From contig JAWZYV010012252.1 in NCBI GenBank assembly GCA_038373885.1, positions 1,240,001 to 1,304,000 of the forward strand: 64,000 nucleotides of DNA. Direction: 5' to 3'. Shown here piece after piece: positions 19,623-31,237 of this stretch. Below the pieces are notes generated by a model that was not told the origin of the DNA, searched no databases, and saw nothing but the letters and a program-made list of their open reading frames with translations. The translations under genes and the position numbers were made by a program. Source of the stretch: Cheiracanthium punctorium (Eukaryota > Arthropoda > Arachnida > Araneae > Cheiracanthiidae). Each line of letters begins with the position of its first letter. The first letter of the stretch is position 1.

Positions 19623-21534
19623 TATTTCATTATGACGAATAATACAATACAATGACTGCCCGTGACTTTTAAATGCTAATCACACACTTCAGAGCAACAA
19701 CTTGTTTTTCATTCATAGCTCAACCTAATTATATCTCTAATCATTTCATGTTCCTTTTCTTTCGGTAGGCCATAACAATAGAAATCATAGTTATTAAAAG
19801 TTCGATATCATAAAAAAAATATCTAACGATGAGACCATTTTTTCTGATATAATTGCCGTCTAGTTCATGAATTACTGCTTGTATAATTACAATAAGAAAA
19901 TAAAAAAAAAACAATTACGTGCAAGATTTTGAATTCACATTCATGTTATTCATGACTAGTTAATATAATTTTAAAAAACTGTTATATAAACGTATAAAAA
20001 CGCTATTAGCTCTTTAGGACTTATACTCAGTAGTCGATATTTTAAAAAATTACAAGTATTAAGATTCATTTAACATCAGCTTTTTTTTCCAAAATGCTGA
20101 AATCTATCTAAAAATTTATAAAATATTTGATATAACATTTGAAGGAAAATAATTTTTTTATGAATATAGCAAAGAAATGAGTAAACATTTGAATGAAAAA
20201 ATTTTATTTTTTGTAATCGATCACTAATATTTTAGATATCTTTCTCGGGTTTAAGTTTTAAAAGCCTTTGGCTGCAAACATTTTACGATACTTATCTGTA
20301 CATAATTAAGCTAATATAGTATACTATTAAACCGCCACACCTTTTACCATGCGTAACGAGCTTACTTCCGTAGTAAAACTGTAATTACCACGTTTTTCAC
20401 CAGCGTTACAAGCACTATTTAAATGGATTTTTCAGCCCATGTCCTTTTTCTACCTAACTAAGCAGGTAATAGAGTTACTATAATGCCGATTTGCCAGTTT
20501 TTCTTTTCACTAACAACAAAATAACAACAAAGGCGAATAAACTGGATTATCGCTAATAAGAGAACAATACTGAGTGATTATGAATGCAGTCTTGCTTGCG
20601 CCAACGCTTGTTGTAGTTACTTTCAAGGTAAATAAATATGTACACACAGTAAAAAAGTGTTTATGAAACGACAGCACACACAAAAAAATATGTTGATATA
20701 TTATAGCGTGGTTGAAAAAGAGGGATTTAAGAATGATTACTTACGAAAATAAGTAATTTGCTTAAATTCTTTTACGCCAAAAATTATTTTGAGAATTCAA
20801 CAAAAAGTTTCCTATTAAACCAACCGATTTTGTTGTTTTGACAACATGATGAATTTTTTATTAAAAATATCGTTTTAATTAAAATGAGTTTTGCTTATAA
20901 TTTACATATTTTTAATACTCAATTCTTTAAGTTGAAATTGATTTTTTCTGCATCAAATTGTTAAATGGTATTGTTCATTGTTTAAAAAGAAATCTTAAAC
21001 ATAGACTCTCATAGCAAAATTTGATTAAGCATGACAAATTTAACAAAATTGTGTATATTTAAAACTTTTCTTGAATTTTAAATAGCTCTCATGTGCTTAT
21101 AACTATAACAGTTTATATTGTTAAAGTTTGAGAAGAAATATTGTAATTTTTTGTGTAAAACTAATTTGTTTATTGCTTAAACTGTTTAAAAATAGTAAAA
21201 ATATTTAAAAGGAGATGCTGTTTTAACTTCTGATTATGCAAAAGAATAAGTAAAATATATTTATGTACCTCTTGCTTCAATGATTCGTGCAAACTCAATT
21301 CCTATTAACACAACTAGCTCAAAAGTCTTTTGAACGCTTGTTGAACGCCTTTTGAACTAATTGTGCTACTAGGATCGGACTATTCTATTTTTTTCAAAAT
21401 AACATTAAGTTTTGTTGAACCTAATTCTATCACTAATCGTTATGTGTATTAAGATTTATCAAGTTCGATAAACGATCCTAAATATATAACTTAAAATGTA
21501 TTCTGTCTATATGCAGAGTAGTTAAACTTATTTT
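19623..21534. other. AT-rich, no feature seen
   Basis: No genes or paired repeat ends. CACACAGTAAAAAAGTG at about 20643 resembles the end of the 2069-3260 element but has no partner nearby. Confidence 0.45.
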
Positions 21535-21647
21535 TAAAAAAATCTGTTTTAATTATTTTTTAATCTGATTTTAGTCGGAAAAATCCGATTTAAATTTTTT
21601 AAAATCTTACTTATTTATTATTTTAAATCATGATTTTTTACACCCTG
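21535..21647. mobile_element. Single hAT-like end
   Basis: Read on the reverse strand, CAGGGTGTAAAAAATCATG begins a run of AATC/GATT-rich subterminal repeats (AAATCGGATTTTTCCGAC). CAGGGTG plus A/T repeats is common among hAT MITEs. The opposite end and a target duplication were not found, so this is a truncated copy. Confidence 0.45.
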
Positions 21648-21828
21648 TTCTGGATAAAGAGATATTTAAAAACGGAAATACATAAATGCATTAGAAAAAA
21701 TACATTAAAATTCATTTAAAAAACTCTTCAAGCTAGTCACCTACTATATATCGGCATGTTCACAAACGGCTCACTTATGTATCGTTGCTGTCTTATAAAG
21801 TTGTTTTATTAGTTCTTTTTAGCATAAG

Positions 21829-22038
21829 GTGGAGCAGCGGACAAAAGGTTTGATATTACATTCCAAGAGCCAGCAGGTTCCGGCTGGAAGCAGCCCTCAG
21901 GGGATAATTTATACATTAAATAGGTTATGCTGTTCACGGAATCCGGACCCCTTAACAAGTCCCTTCGTGGGCCCCCGTTATGAATGTCGTATTGGTGTAA
22001 TTCTCCTAGCGTGCAGTATATTATATTCCCTAATATAA
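21829..22038. other. Moderately GC-rich patch, unidentified
   Basis: A 69-codon frame spans it but resembles no family I know. The composition differs from the flanks; it is possibly an old repeat. Confidence 0.3.
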
Positions 22039-22198
22039 ATATGTGGGAAATCCGAGTGTGTCAAATATTTGTAAACAGAAACTTAAGACTCCTCTTTGGT
22101 TGATTATGCAAGTTAAATTCTCTTAATCACTTTCAAAAATAAGCAAATTTCGTCAGAGACACAAAGAAATAAAAATATTAGAGTGTTTCTATGTTTTA

Positions 22199-22405
22199 CA
22201 ATCTTAAAAATTTGGCGCAACATTTCACCAAAACATAGTAAAACATGGTACTTGAACAGTTGGCTCCATAAGATGGTGAAACTTTGTTCCAACATTTGGT
22301 GCTCAGGTTTAACCATATTTTTGTGAAGCACCAAAGGTTGGCAACTTTTCTGGTACCATGTCTTACTATGTTTTGGTGAAATGTTGCGCCAAGTTTTTAA
22401 GAGTG
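22199..22405. mobile_element. Hairpin MITE, 207 bp, TA target
   Basis: The left arm CAATCTTAAAAATTTGGCGC through CATGGTAC pairs with the right arm GTACCATG through GCGCCAAGTTTTTAAGAGTG over about 50 bp with few mismatches. Imperfect pairing continues inward (TTTGGTGCT / AGCACCAAA). TA flanks both ends, which fits Tc1/mariner-type MITEs. The 73-codon reverse frame is incidental. Confidence 0.8.
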
Positions 22406-22541
22406 TATACCTACTTTCAAACGCTAAATCACCATGACATCTGAATCATTTTGAAAAATTCTTAATTTTGTAAATTGAACTTTGCAACATTGCAGAATCG
22501 CATTTCAAAATTCTCTGAAGAAGGACGTTCTTATCAAAATA

Positions 22542-23723
22542 CAGTAGAATCTCGCTGCAACGATATCCTCTATAACGATAATTCTCTCTATTACGATATT
22601 TTTTCATAGTCCTGGCTGAATTCCCTTTAGATTAATGTAAAACAGTTCTCTGTATTACGATATCCTTTAAAACGATAATTCTCTCTAATTCTCTCTACAA
22701 CGATGGTAATAATTATCCCTTACATCACAATAATTCTATCTACTACGATATATATATATTTTTTTCTACGATGCATCAGAAGCCCAACTTATGCACACAC
22801 ATTGAAAGCTACACAAAGAAAGTCGAGGTAAAATGTGGTTGGAACGGGTTGGACCACGCCTCTGCCAAAGAACGTCTTCTAAGTTTCGTTTTGCTGATGT
22901 GACACTATGGTAATGAAAAAGTGCATTTCTCATAAGGTGGAAGGACAGTTGGCATTTCCTGGATGACACATCTTTGATTACTATCCCCCCTCTTTAAAAA
23001 ATGGTCAAGGATTTCTTTCACCGGAACTGATATAGAAAACGATACCTTATTTTGTCTGAACTTGAGTAAGAATTTTAACCTCCGATAAATCCTATCGAGG
23101 TCGATTATTACACGAGGATATTTTAAATTATTTATGAGTTTTGTTTACTTTGAAGTTTGCTTAGTAAAAGTCGAAAGCAAATGGCTAAAAGAAAACAAAT
23201 ATCTATCGAAGTGAAATTCAACATCATAAAAGATTTTGATAAAGGCATGATTCCGATTTCTTTACACAGAATTCAAAATAAATAAGGATAAATTAATGGG
23301 TATGTATTTTCATTTAGTATCTAATACATTTTTAAAAACGCTTTTGCGGCATTCAGGTATTATTTATTTAGACATTATATATTTGTTTTTCAAATTTGCT
23401 ATTCAAATATGCTATAAATATTTATAAGCTATATCACCGCTAGAATCCCTGGCGAGGCGGCAAGGGTATTTAACTAAAATTTGTGAGTGTTGCGAAAATT
23501 ACTGAAAACTATAAAAATGTTTTTTCTTCTTTCATTTATTATATATTACTTGCGAGGGTGTGATGAATGAAAACAGAACACTTTCTGGTGACACCGCAGG
23601 GTATGGGATATATGAAGAACAAAAATCTTTTCGTTCCAATATCGATTCTCTTTATAACGATAATTCTCTTTACAACGATAAATTATTTGACCCCCAAACT
23701 ATCGTTATAGAGGGATTTCACTG
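22542..23723 (+). mobile_element. pogo/Tigger-type transposon, internally deleted
   Basis: The ends CAGTAGAATCTCGCTGCAAC and, reversed, CAGTGAAATCCCTCTATAAC are flanked by TA. CAGT ends with TCTATAACGATAATTCTCT-type subterminal repeats are typical of pogo/Tigger elements. Four to six ACGATAATTCTCT-like repeats occur near the left end and two near the right. A transposase start codon and HTH fragment remain at 23181. The 1.18-kb length is about half or less of an autonomous copy, so most of the transposase is missing. Confidence 0.8.
23181..23285 (+). pseudogene. pogo/Tigger transposase N-terminus relic
   Basis: The frame starts MAKRKQISIEVKFNIIKDFD and stops after 34 codons. A start MAKRK followed by a helix with I..EVK..II and a D/E-G at residue 20-22 matches the CENP-B-type N-terminal helix-turn-helix of Tigger/pogo transposases (family knowledge). 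The DDE catalytic domain is absent. It lies inside matching pogo-type ends, which supports the identification. Confidence 0.7.
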
Positions 23724-23751
23724 TATTAATTAAAACTAAACATTGTCGCAA

Positions 23752-24010
23752 CAGTCCACCCGGGGCCAAGGCCTGCGCTGACAACCATGCCTTCCCGAAC
23801 ATGGGCTCTGAGATGCGGAAGAAATATACCTCGGCCAGGTGGTCAACCTGACGCAAAGCACCCAGTGTTTAGCCCCGAAGCAAGCTTGGCCCTCATTTTA
23901 TTGACCCACTCAAGGGAGGAAAGGCTGAGTCAACTTTGCCCAGCCTGGGAATCGAACCTTGGACCTGTGGCAGGGCAACACAAAGCGCTAACACTGGGCT
24001 TCTGTCAAAA
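23752..24010 (-). mobile_element. tRNA-derived SINE, reverse strand
   Basis: On the reverse strand the A box is AAGCCCAGTGTTAGCGCTTT, and the B box is AAGGTTCGATTCCCAG (about 23946-23961). The body GTTGACTCAGCC, then CCTTGAGTGGGTCAATAAAA, resembles a motif seen in several metazoan SINEs and LINE tails (recalled, not searched). No A-tail is visible at the left. The 78-codon frame on the + strand is an artefact. Confidence 0.75.
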
Positions 24011-27000
24011 TATTGCATGTTAAAAATTTAGGAACGAATAGTACTGCATGCGAAGAGAGACTCTGAATTTCTCTCTTTTTATAATATATATCTAGCATCT
24101 AACATACCCCCCCATCCTCTTTGAAATGTGCAGAAGGCTACAGCTAAAAGTATTTTAGTCTTCCTTGTGCATTATTGAACGTCTTTCTAGTTACCACTCA
24201 CTGTTGTTTTTAACAAATTCAAAGGAAAGTGCTATTCCTTTTTGTCAAGAAATATCTCTCCCCTACAGGATATCTCTCGAGTCTATAGACAAAGTAATAA
24301 GGTGAACTTGCACTTATCTTCACAGAAAGTGTGATCTAAAACGTTGTCACCATGTAACAGTTGTACACGTCATCATGCACACGTGATAATCAAGTATTCC
24401 TGCCAATTAGTTCTCACTGTATCCTTTACATTTAAAATAAATTACGATAAAATCTTCATAAAAAAAATAGCTGTACACTGGGTAATTTCTACTGCACGGT
24501 AACCTTCACAGAAGCACGTGTAAATTCAGTTCATATGCTAACGGTAAACCAGTTGTTTATTTAAGGGGTAGGAGCCTCGTCCCCCTTCGAAAATGTAAAG
24601 CAATTATTAAAAAAACAGCTATTTTAAAACATTGTATTTACTTTAGTAACAATAAGGTTTAAAATACCGGATCACCCCCCCCCGTCCCTAAATGGAAACC
24701 TGTATACGCTACAGCAGTAAAAAATACGCTGCAGCTTAAGCTGCGAAAAGCAGGCATTCAGCTTTCCAATTAATGTGCCGTTAAATTTATTAAACTCCTA
24801 TTTTTTTTAACAGCGTATGACTGAATAGTTAACAGCTGTGTGAGATTTCTAAAAAAAATGTGATTGCTGTTGTAGGGAAACATCAGTTTAAACTTCAGAC
24901 AGTGCAAAATGAAAAACATATAATTGAAAAAAGAAAGAAAACAGATCTGCTCTGCTGCCTCTTAATTTACCTAATGAATATCTAACTAAAAGCCGATGTA
25001 CTAATTGGAAAAATAAATGCCTCCAAATAAAAATTAAAAACACTTTCAAAAGATACGGTGTTCCTTTGAGCAAAAAAAAAGTATAATGTTGCATCATGAA
25101 ATGAATGTTGCGTCTTATTCGGCGAGGACAAGTAAACAGATCCAAAGGATCATACAGACAAGCCTTAAAAAAAAAAAAGAAAATTCTAACTAAAGTTATC
25201 AAAGCTTGCTCAGTTGCTCCGGGGTTCTCGGTATTCGAAGTATATCTGATGTTTATGGCAATCTATCAATTCAGCCACATCAAAACAGGGATATTAAATT
25301 TTTTAGTCAATATTAAAAACATTTGGATTAAAAACTAAAGACGGGAGTTTTGTTTCCTCTTTTTCTGCCCCCTATATTTTGTTCAAGTGCTTTTTATAAA
25401 CTTGCCTGAAATTTTTACACAAATTCAAAGCAGCCAAGGAATATATTGTATGGTGATTTGCTATAAAAGCAGCATATATTTATTCACTGAATAGTGATAT
25501 TTCTAATAATATCATGTGATACAAGTGTTTTTAAAATTTGAAATTTATTTAAATTGAAATTTTAAGGACAGCATGCATTGAGACAGTTCAAAAAGCTGTT
25601 ATTAGTTTTAAAATTTGAAAGGTGCGGTCCCCTATTCTTATGCTTTTAAAAAGCTAATATACTTCTTTACTGATCAAGTTTTTAATCTTAATTATTGGAT
25701 ATTAAATGTAAATATTTAATATTTTGATATCTTAATAAAATCTAAAATATTGATGCATAAAATATTGAGTATAAAATATTGAGGCATAGAAAATATGACC
25801 TGAAACAGTTTCCGTTAATTGAGACCATTACACGTTTTACAACAGAAGCATGTTTTTGATTTTAGCTATACTCAAAAACATGTTTGCAGAAAAGTAGGAA
25901 AGTGTTACTTTCATAATGAATGGAAAAACTAAAAATTAGACGGCCTCTTTAAACTATTTTTCTTTAACTAGTTTACCTTTAGTCTCCTTAACTAAAATAC
26001 CCATCATTAAATAGGAAGTTATCTTACTTTAAAAGGAAAACAAATTTGAGATCCAAGTGTTTACAAAATACAATTGATAAGGAATGCCGTACTGCCAAGT
26101 TTTCACAGAAAAGAGATATTAGACACTGCCCTAAAATTCATACGCATAATTAATAGCATGTTTCCAATTAATGTTATTTGTTTTCTTTTCTTCTGTGCAC
26201 TTTTTTGATATTTAATTTAATGACATTTGGAAGTTTCATTCTTCGTTCCAGCAATGAATGTTTACGATTTTCTTGTTACTGATAACATACATGAGTGAAT
26301 GAATGATATTATTTTTCATTAACTTTAATCTATTTCTTTTATCATTTATTGCATGCATCTTTCGCATGTACTCTATCGCATCTCCAACGAAGATTAAAAC
26401 AGCTACAAATTTTTAAGAAGGCGAATATAATTTAGCAGAAAACCGACTTAGCTCACATGTGAACTGTAAACATAAACACCATACACTCATCTCTCATTGA
26501 ATATAAAGCTTAGATTTCTCGTGATAGCTGAGACAAACTCTAGGAAGACATACTTGTGGTATTTTCTACGTTATTTTTAGCTTTTTAAAATTAACATATT
26601 ATTCATGTTGTAATTGCATTTTTAAATTAATCTGATCTGTGTAAAATTTGCATTGCAAGCTCATGTTGCACAATATCAGCTGCATGTATTGCTTGTAAAA
26701 CCTTGTATGTAGACTCTTTTTATGTTTTTCTATTGTATTCGTATGTCGCAGAAGGTATTAGAAAAATATTTGCTAGAATATTCTATTAATAAATGCAAGG
26801 AAAAGAATTACGCAATTGATAAAGGAGTAAATTTTAACCTCTCCTGTTGCGTTTATATTAAATTAGCTCAAGTGCCCGTTATTCGAAAAAGAAAATAGCG
26901 CACATTTCCAAAAACAATGAAATGCAAAAGTGGTATACATAGTTTTTTTTTTTTTTTTTTACAGCGCAAATTTTCAAGTCGATAGATCTAACAATGGCAA

Positions 27001-27621
27001 AAGAGCTTTCTTTTTTAGTTGAAATTTGCCGAAAAAGCACTAAAAGCAGTAAACGAAGAGATTTTTCTTATTTTTTTAAAATAGCCACGGTTTTTCTTTA
27101 CATAATCTTGCGTAACTGCACGTTTTATTAACAAAACGAAAATATTCTGATAGTTTTGAGAACACTGCTTCTTTTTCCACCTATTGTCATTCCTTCTTGA
27201 ATTTTTTTTTCTGTGTGCCTTTTCCAAGCACATAGAAAAATTTTATTTACTTTTTTTAACGCTATTTCAAAGGCTGAGTCATATAAAGACAAAGTACTGC
27301 GTTATTGTTTTTGTATATTTTAATTTCGATGTTATTATTTTAAGGAAAAAAATTGGATAGCAGGATTTTTTTTTCCTTCTGAGCTGTTCACTTTATTCTC
27401 ACGCGCTTTGTTGGATGTACACACACTGCAATATTTCTTATGGAAACCCATTTCAAAATAGTTTCTCAAAAGGCTTAATTCAAGTAAAAATTTGGTGGAT
27501 GAAGCCATTTTTTCCCCAAGTTCCACTTTCAAAATTTTAGATGACATGTATCAAGTAGGACTGCTTAACTGTCTATATGTAAGTAATGTATTAATTTTAT
27601 ATGCATTATAGGCATTTTATA
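24011..27621. other. Long AT-rich stretch without clear features
   Basis: Small GC-rich islands at about 24560-24700 look like degraded hAT MITE ends without partners. AAAATATTGA recurs at about 25740-25790. T run at 26942-26962. The 104-codon reverse frame at 24888-25202 has no domain and is low-complexity. Confidence 0.4.
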
Positions 27622-28057
27622 TTAGGTTGTAACGAAAGTTTCCCGCCACTGCAAACATCGTCCGCACACAGTTCGCGTTCGCGTATTTGCTCATATTTTG
27701 TCAAACGATTTTTGGCATTTGAAAGAAAGAGGCTTACTTTATAACACTGTGTTGTGAAATCTGTAAAAAATATAGTTATCATTAAGTATAAGGTGTCCCA
27801 AATGGAACTATCACTCTAAAGCATTAGAACCATTTTATATTAGGTTGTAACGAAAGTTTCCCGCCACTGCAAACATCGTCCGCACACAGTTCGCGTTGGC
27901 GTATTTGCTCATATTTTGTCAAACGATTTTTGGCATTTGAAAGAAAGAGGCTTACTTTATAACACTGTGTTGTGAAATCTGTAAAAAATATAGTTATCAT
28001 TAAGTATAAGGTGTCCCAAATGGAACTATCACTCTAAAGGATTAGAACCATCATTTA
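27622..28057. repeat. 218-bp tandem duplication
   Basis: Two units differ at about two positions (GTTCGCG versus GTTGGCG, and AAAGCATTAG versus AAAGGATTAG). The junction falls at CATTTTATA just outside the left TIR, so target-site-adjacent sequence was included. Confidence 0.93.
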
Positions 28058-28177
28058 CTTCCACTTGTGTTGCAAAAAGTCAGCTACATAATATCAACAA
28101 ATTATGAGTACAGCTTTAAGTACTATTGTTGTATCATGTGACACTGTGCGGGTTTGGTAGCGAAAGTTCAAAAACAG
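28020..28177 (+). pseudogene. mariner transposase N-terminus relic
   Basis: The frame begins MELSL and continues through RIRTIIYF to VRVW-RKFKN, interrupted by three stop codons. It aligns without frameshift to the relic at 50579-50941, which reads MELSRY and TVKVW-KFKN. The VxxW(F)xKFK pattern matches the paired-type HTH region of mariner transposases (family knowledge). The rest of the gene, including the DDD catalytic domain, is deleted. Confidence 0.7.
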
Positions 28178-28242
28178 TTATCTAAGGACTTAGAAGTTAG
28201 TTTTTCAGGCAGATATGGCGGAAAACTTTCGTTACAACCTGA

Positions 28243-29103
28243 TAGTATTCTTTTCATTTGAAAATATTCAAAATCCTTAGAACACTTTTCGTAAAAGCAT
28301 CCAAATAAGTCATCTGAAACAGAACTAGCACAGAAAATTTTATGCTATGTTTCCCTTAAAACTTAAGATTTCACAGCAGAAAAGGTAGATAACAATGCAC
28401 TCAATTATCCGTTTAGGTCACGTAAATGATTTAAACGTGTAAGTGGAATAGTGATCTTCTTACCATTTAACCAGTTTCTAAAAATAGAAACTCTAAAGAC
28501 GCAACTAGAGTGAGGTTCATTGACTTGCATTCAACTTGACTTTTTTAAAAGCAAAATAGATATAGTCATTTTTTCCGAAAATTGTTCAGCGTCTTTTAAT
28601 GAATCGTTAAACTTCTCGGACGCATAATAAAAGAAATGAGACACTGTTTTCGATACGAACAATACGTCTTGCCCTACAAAGAGGTGATGTGTTGACACTG
28701 ATGGTGTATCAGGTAGTAAAGAAGTAATATCTACTGATATGAATAGGAACACGAGTATGTAACTCAGCTAACCCGCCTACTACAGATAAAAACAAAAACT
28801 GAAGCTGCTCGCAAAAATCATTAATTTCATTCACTTGACTATTTAGCCAAATTATAAATTTACTTCCGAAAAAACATTTTTTTAAGCAAAAAGAATTGTG
28901 TGAGATAAGGTGGAGGGGAATAGTGGTTATCATAGAAGTTATTTATAATCATAGACAAAAGACTAAGGAATGTAAGAAGGCAAAACCTTTGAGAACCAGT
29001 GGCCCCACACATCCAAATTGCAATAAAAATTCTCAAAGAAAAATGTTTCAAGTAAACTAATAATAAATATTTCTTTGCCAATAACCTATTACTCTGAGGA
29101 GTT
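28243..29103. other. No feature seen
   Basis: AT-rich with overlapping 73-74 codon reverse frames (28531-29081) lacking any recognisable domain. Confidence 0.45.
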
Positions 29104-29189
29104 TGTGGGAGAAGTAAAGTCCCACACGGAGGGCACTCCCCCTTCGGCCTAGATCCCTAATGGGGATAAACGGCCGTAATCCCACAAAA
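29104..29189. mobile_element. Tiny TIR-bounded insertion, 86 bp
   Basis: TTTGTGGGA at the left (29102-29110) and TCCCACAAA at the right (29180-29188) form a 9-bp inverted repeat. CTGAGGA occurs just outside both ends (29094-29100, 29190-29196), a likely target duplication. The interior is GC-rich (CCCTTCGGCC, CGGCCG), unlike its surroundings. Too short for genes; the class is unknown. Confidence 0.55.
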
Positions 29190-29454
29190 CTGAGGAATTT
29201 TCATAATGATTTATGTGTTTCAGTTTTTTACCACTAAAGATTGAAATGGACTCTATTTCAAATCAATTTATGATTGAATGATACAATTTAAAGTAATAGA
29301 ATGTTTAGTGATTCATCTCAAAAAGAAAAAGGTTTATTTATTATTTGTATTTATTTCTTATACTAAATCTTATGAATAAAATATTTGAAAGTAAAAGTAC
29401 AGTTCTAATACTAGAATTTTTTCTTGCAATTGAAATTTTAGCAGTAGGTATAGT

Positions 29455-29985
29455 CAGGGTGCGAACTGAACATTTTCTCCAGGGGGGGACATTTGAAAGT
29501 AAACATTCTCCAGGGGGGGGACACTTGAAAAGAAGAAAGAGGGAAGGTGCAAATGCTTCCCTCACATGATATTACTTGACAAATGCAGTCGCCGACACGT
29601 GTGGGAACTGACTTATATTCAAACAAAAGTCATTGTTTGTTCTATGGAACCACAGATACGCAAGCTACATACAATGTACCTGTATTGCAGGCCACTCTTG
29701 AGGGTTTTTAGCTTAGAAAAAGAGACGAAATTTTAAGGCAGTCGCCTTAGAGTATAGTAACAAACGATAACATACCACCTTCATTTTGACTTCTTGACTT
29801 TCCAATCTGAATCCAAACCCAAAATCTGCTGAAACCCAAAATCTTCACTCACTAGTTTAATATTTCTTCAGCAGAGGATAAATAGTATCCCTGGCTGGGA
29901 TCAATTAATATTTCTCTAGCCAGGGATATTACATTCTTCAGCCGGGGACGATCCCGTGCATCCCCCCCCGTCAGTTCGCACCCTG
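29455..29985. mobile_element. hAT MITE (CAGGGTGCGAACTGA), copy 2
   Basis: The same 15-bp terminal repeats as at 19130 are flanked by the exact 8-bp duplication GGTATAGT (29447-29454, 29986-29993). It is about 46 bp longer than copy 1, mainly from two internal blocks, one near 29608-29625 and one near 29800-29845. Both copies keep the doubled TCTCCAGGGGGGG motif. Two independent insertions with different intact duplications prove mobility of the family. Confidence 0.93.
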
Positions 29986-30594
29986 GGTATAGTTCAAACT
30001 TAAAATTACTGAACATCTATTCAAAAATTTTTGTAAAATAATCATGATAATTAATCTCGCGCTATTTCAATCATTACTCTTAAACAGGCTATTACAACAG
30101 GATCAGTTTTACAAAATCAAAGATCCTTAAAGCTCATTTTAAATTCCCTATACCTGAACTTCTGCATAGATATGCAGACCCATTCCTGTATATATTCCCT
30201 ATTTGCTCATTTGCAAAAGTGAAAGAACTTGTCTCAGCATAGCATTAACTACCTATGCAGGGAAATAAGCCTCATCTGTATTTACTTTAGTAAGTAGAAA
30301 GTATTCGCTGTACATTTTGCGCATGCTAACGGTCAGCTGTGCTAATATTTTGTAAGCTGAAGGCCAAAATGACCTTGTCACACAATCCATGAAGATAGTT
30401 ATTATTTCAAACTGGACAAAAGCAATACATTGCGCGGTGAATTTTGTGTTCGGTTCATTTACTTAGCTGTGACATAAAAAAGCAGTAAATTACCAGTGAA
30501 AAACTTTTACCTTTGTAAAGAAAATGATAGAAATATTGTCTTTGAATCACAGTACGATATTTCGGATTTTAGAACCTAATTTGACTTCGTGATA

Positions 30595-30800
30595 CAGGCC
30601 TCTCAATTGGTCCTCTTTTTTTTTTTTAAATTCCTACCTCTATAAATAATAGAGTAAAATGTTCTGCTTCTTCAATAGTTGTTAAGTGTTCTTTTAGATG
30701 TTAAGGTTTCGTCTATCAAACCATTAAAACACTAGGCTATATAAATAAAACTTTGTTGAAGGTAGGAATTTTAAAAAAAGAGGACCAATTGAGAGGCCTG
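30595..30800. mobile_element. MITE with 42-bp TIRs and 6-bp duplication
   Basis: CAGGCCTCTCAATTGGTCCT continues into a T run and TTCCTACC, and is mirrored at the right end with only run-length differences. GTGATA directly flanks both sides (30589-30594, 30801-30806). CAG ends suggest hAT, but hAT normally duplicates 8 bp, so another superfamily is possible. Long, nearly identical arms suggest recent activity. Confidence 0.85.
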
Positions 30801-30806
30801 GTGATA

Positions 30807-31237
30807 CTTATAAAATAAAATTCAGAATACTAATATCGAGAAATATGTTCTTGAGAAAAATGCCGTTTGGAATCCAGATCAGCCAAAGGAAACCTTTAGA
30901 AAGTCTTGCCATCAATTTAACTGATTTAAAAACGTGATGTTCTTATCTTAGTTGTTGCTTTCAACAGCTTAATTAAAAGTCAATTCTTTCAAAGTATGGT
31001 GGAAGAACTCCATGTAGTCAATTTATCCCCAGTTCGAAATACAAGATACATTAAAATATTGCAAAAGTTTAAATAAACCCCGAAACAACAACAATAAAAA
31101 AAACTATCTACGTACGATGCATTTTGTTTTTACAGTTAACATCTGAAAAATTCATTCAAAATCTACTGTGCTATAATTTTTTGATTTAACATTCCCAACT
31201 TCAAATTAGGGTCGAAACTTTTTTGGTTTCGCTCCTT
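30807..31237. other. No feature seen
   Basis: AT-rich spacer. Confidence 0.5.

Larger units (their letters stand above)
27622..28242 (+). mobile_element. mariner element, deleted, with duplicated 5' end
   Basis: The left end TTAGGTTGTAACGAAAGTTT and the reverse complement of the right end TCAGGTTGTAACGAAAGTTT are mariner-like, with TA flanks. The first 218 bp are duplicated head to tail (27622-27839 and 27840-28057) with only about two mismatches, so two left ends sit in tandem. The core keeps the first part of a transposase frame, then jumps to the right end. The element is colinear with the mariner at 50542-51113 (opposite orientation) and shares its frame. Confidence 0.88.

Noticed and set aside
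24888..25202. 104-codon reverse frame
   Set aside because: Phenylalanine/lysine-rich low-complexity sequence from A/T runs; no domain.
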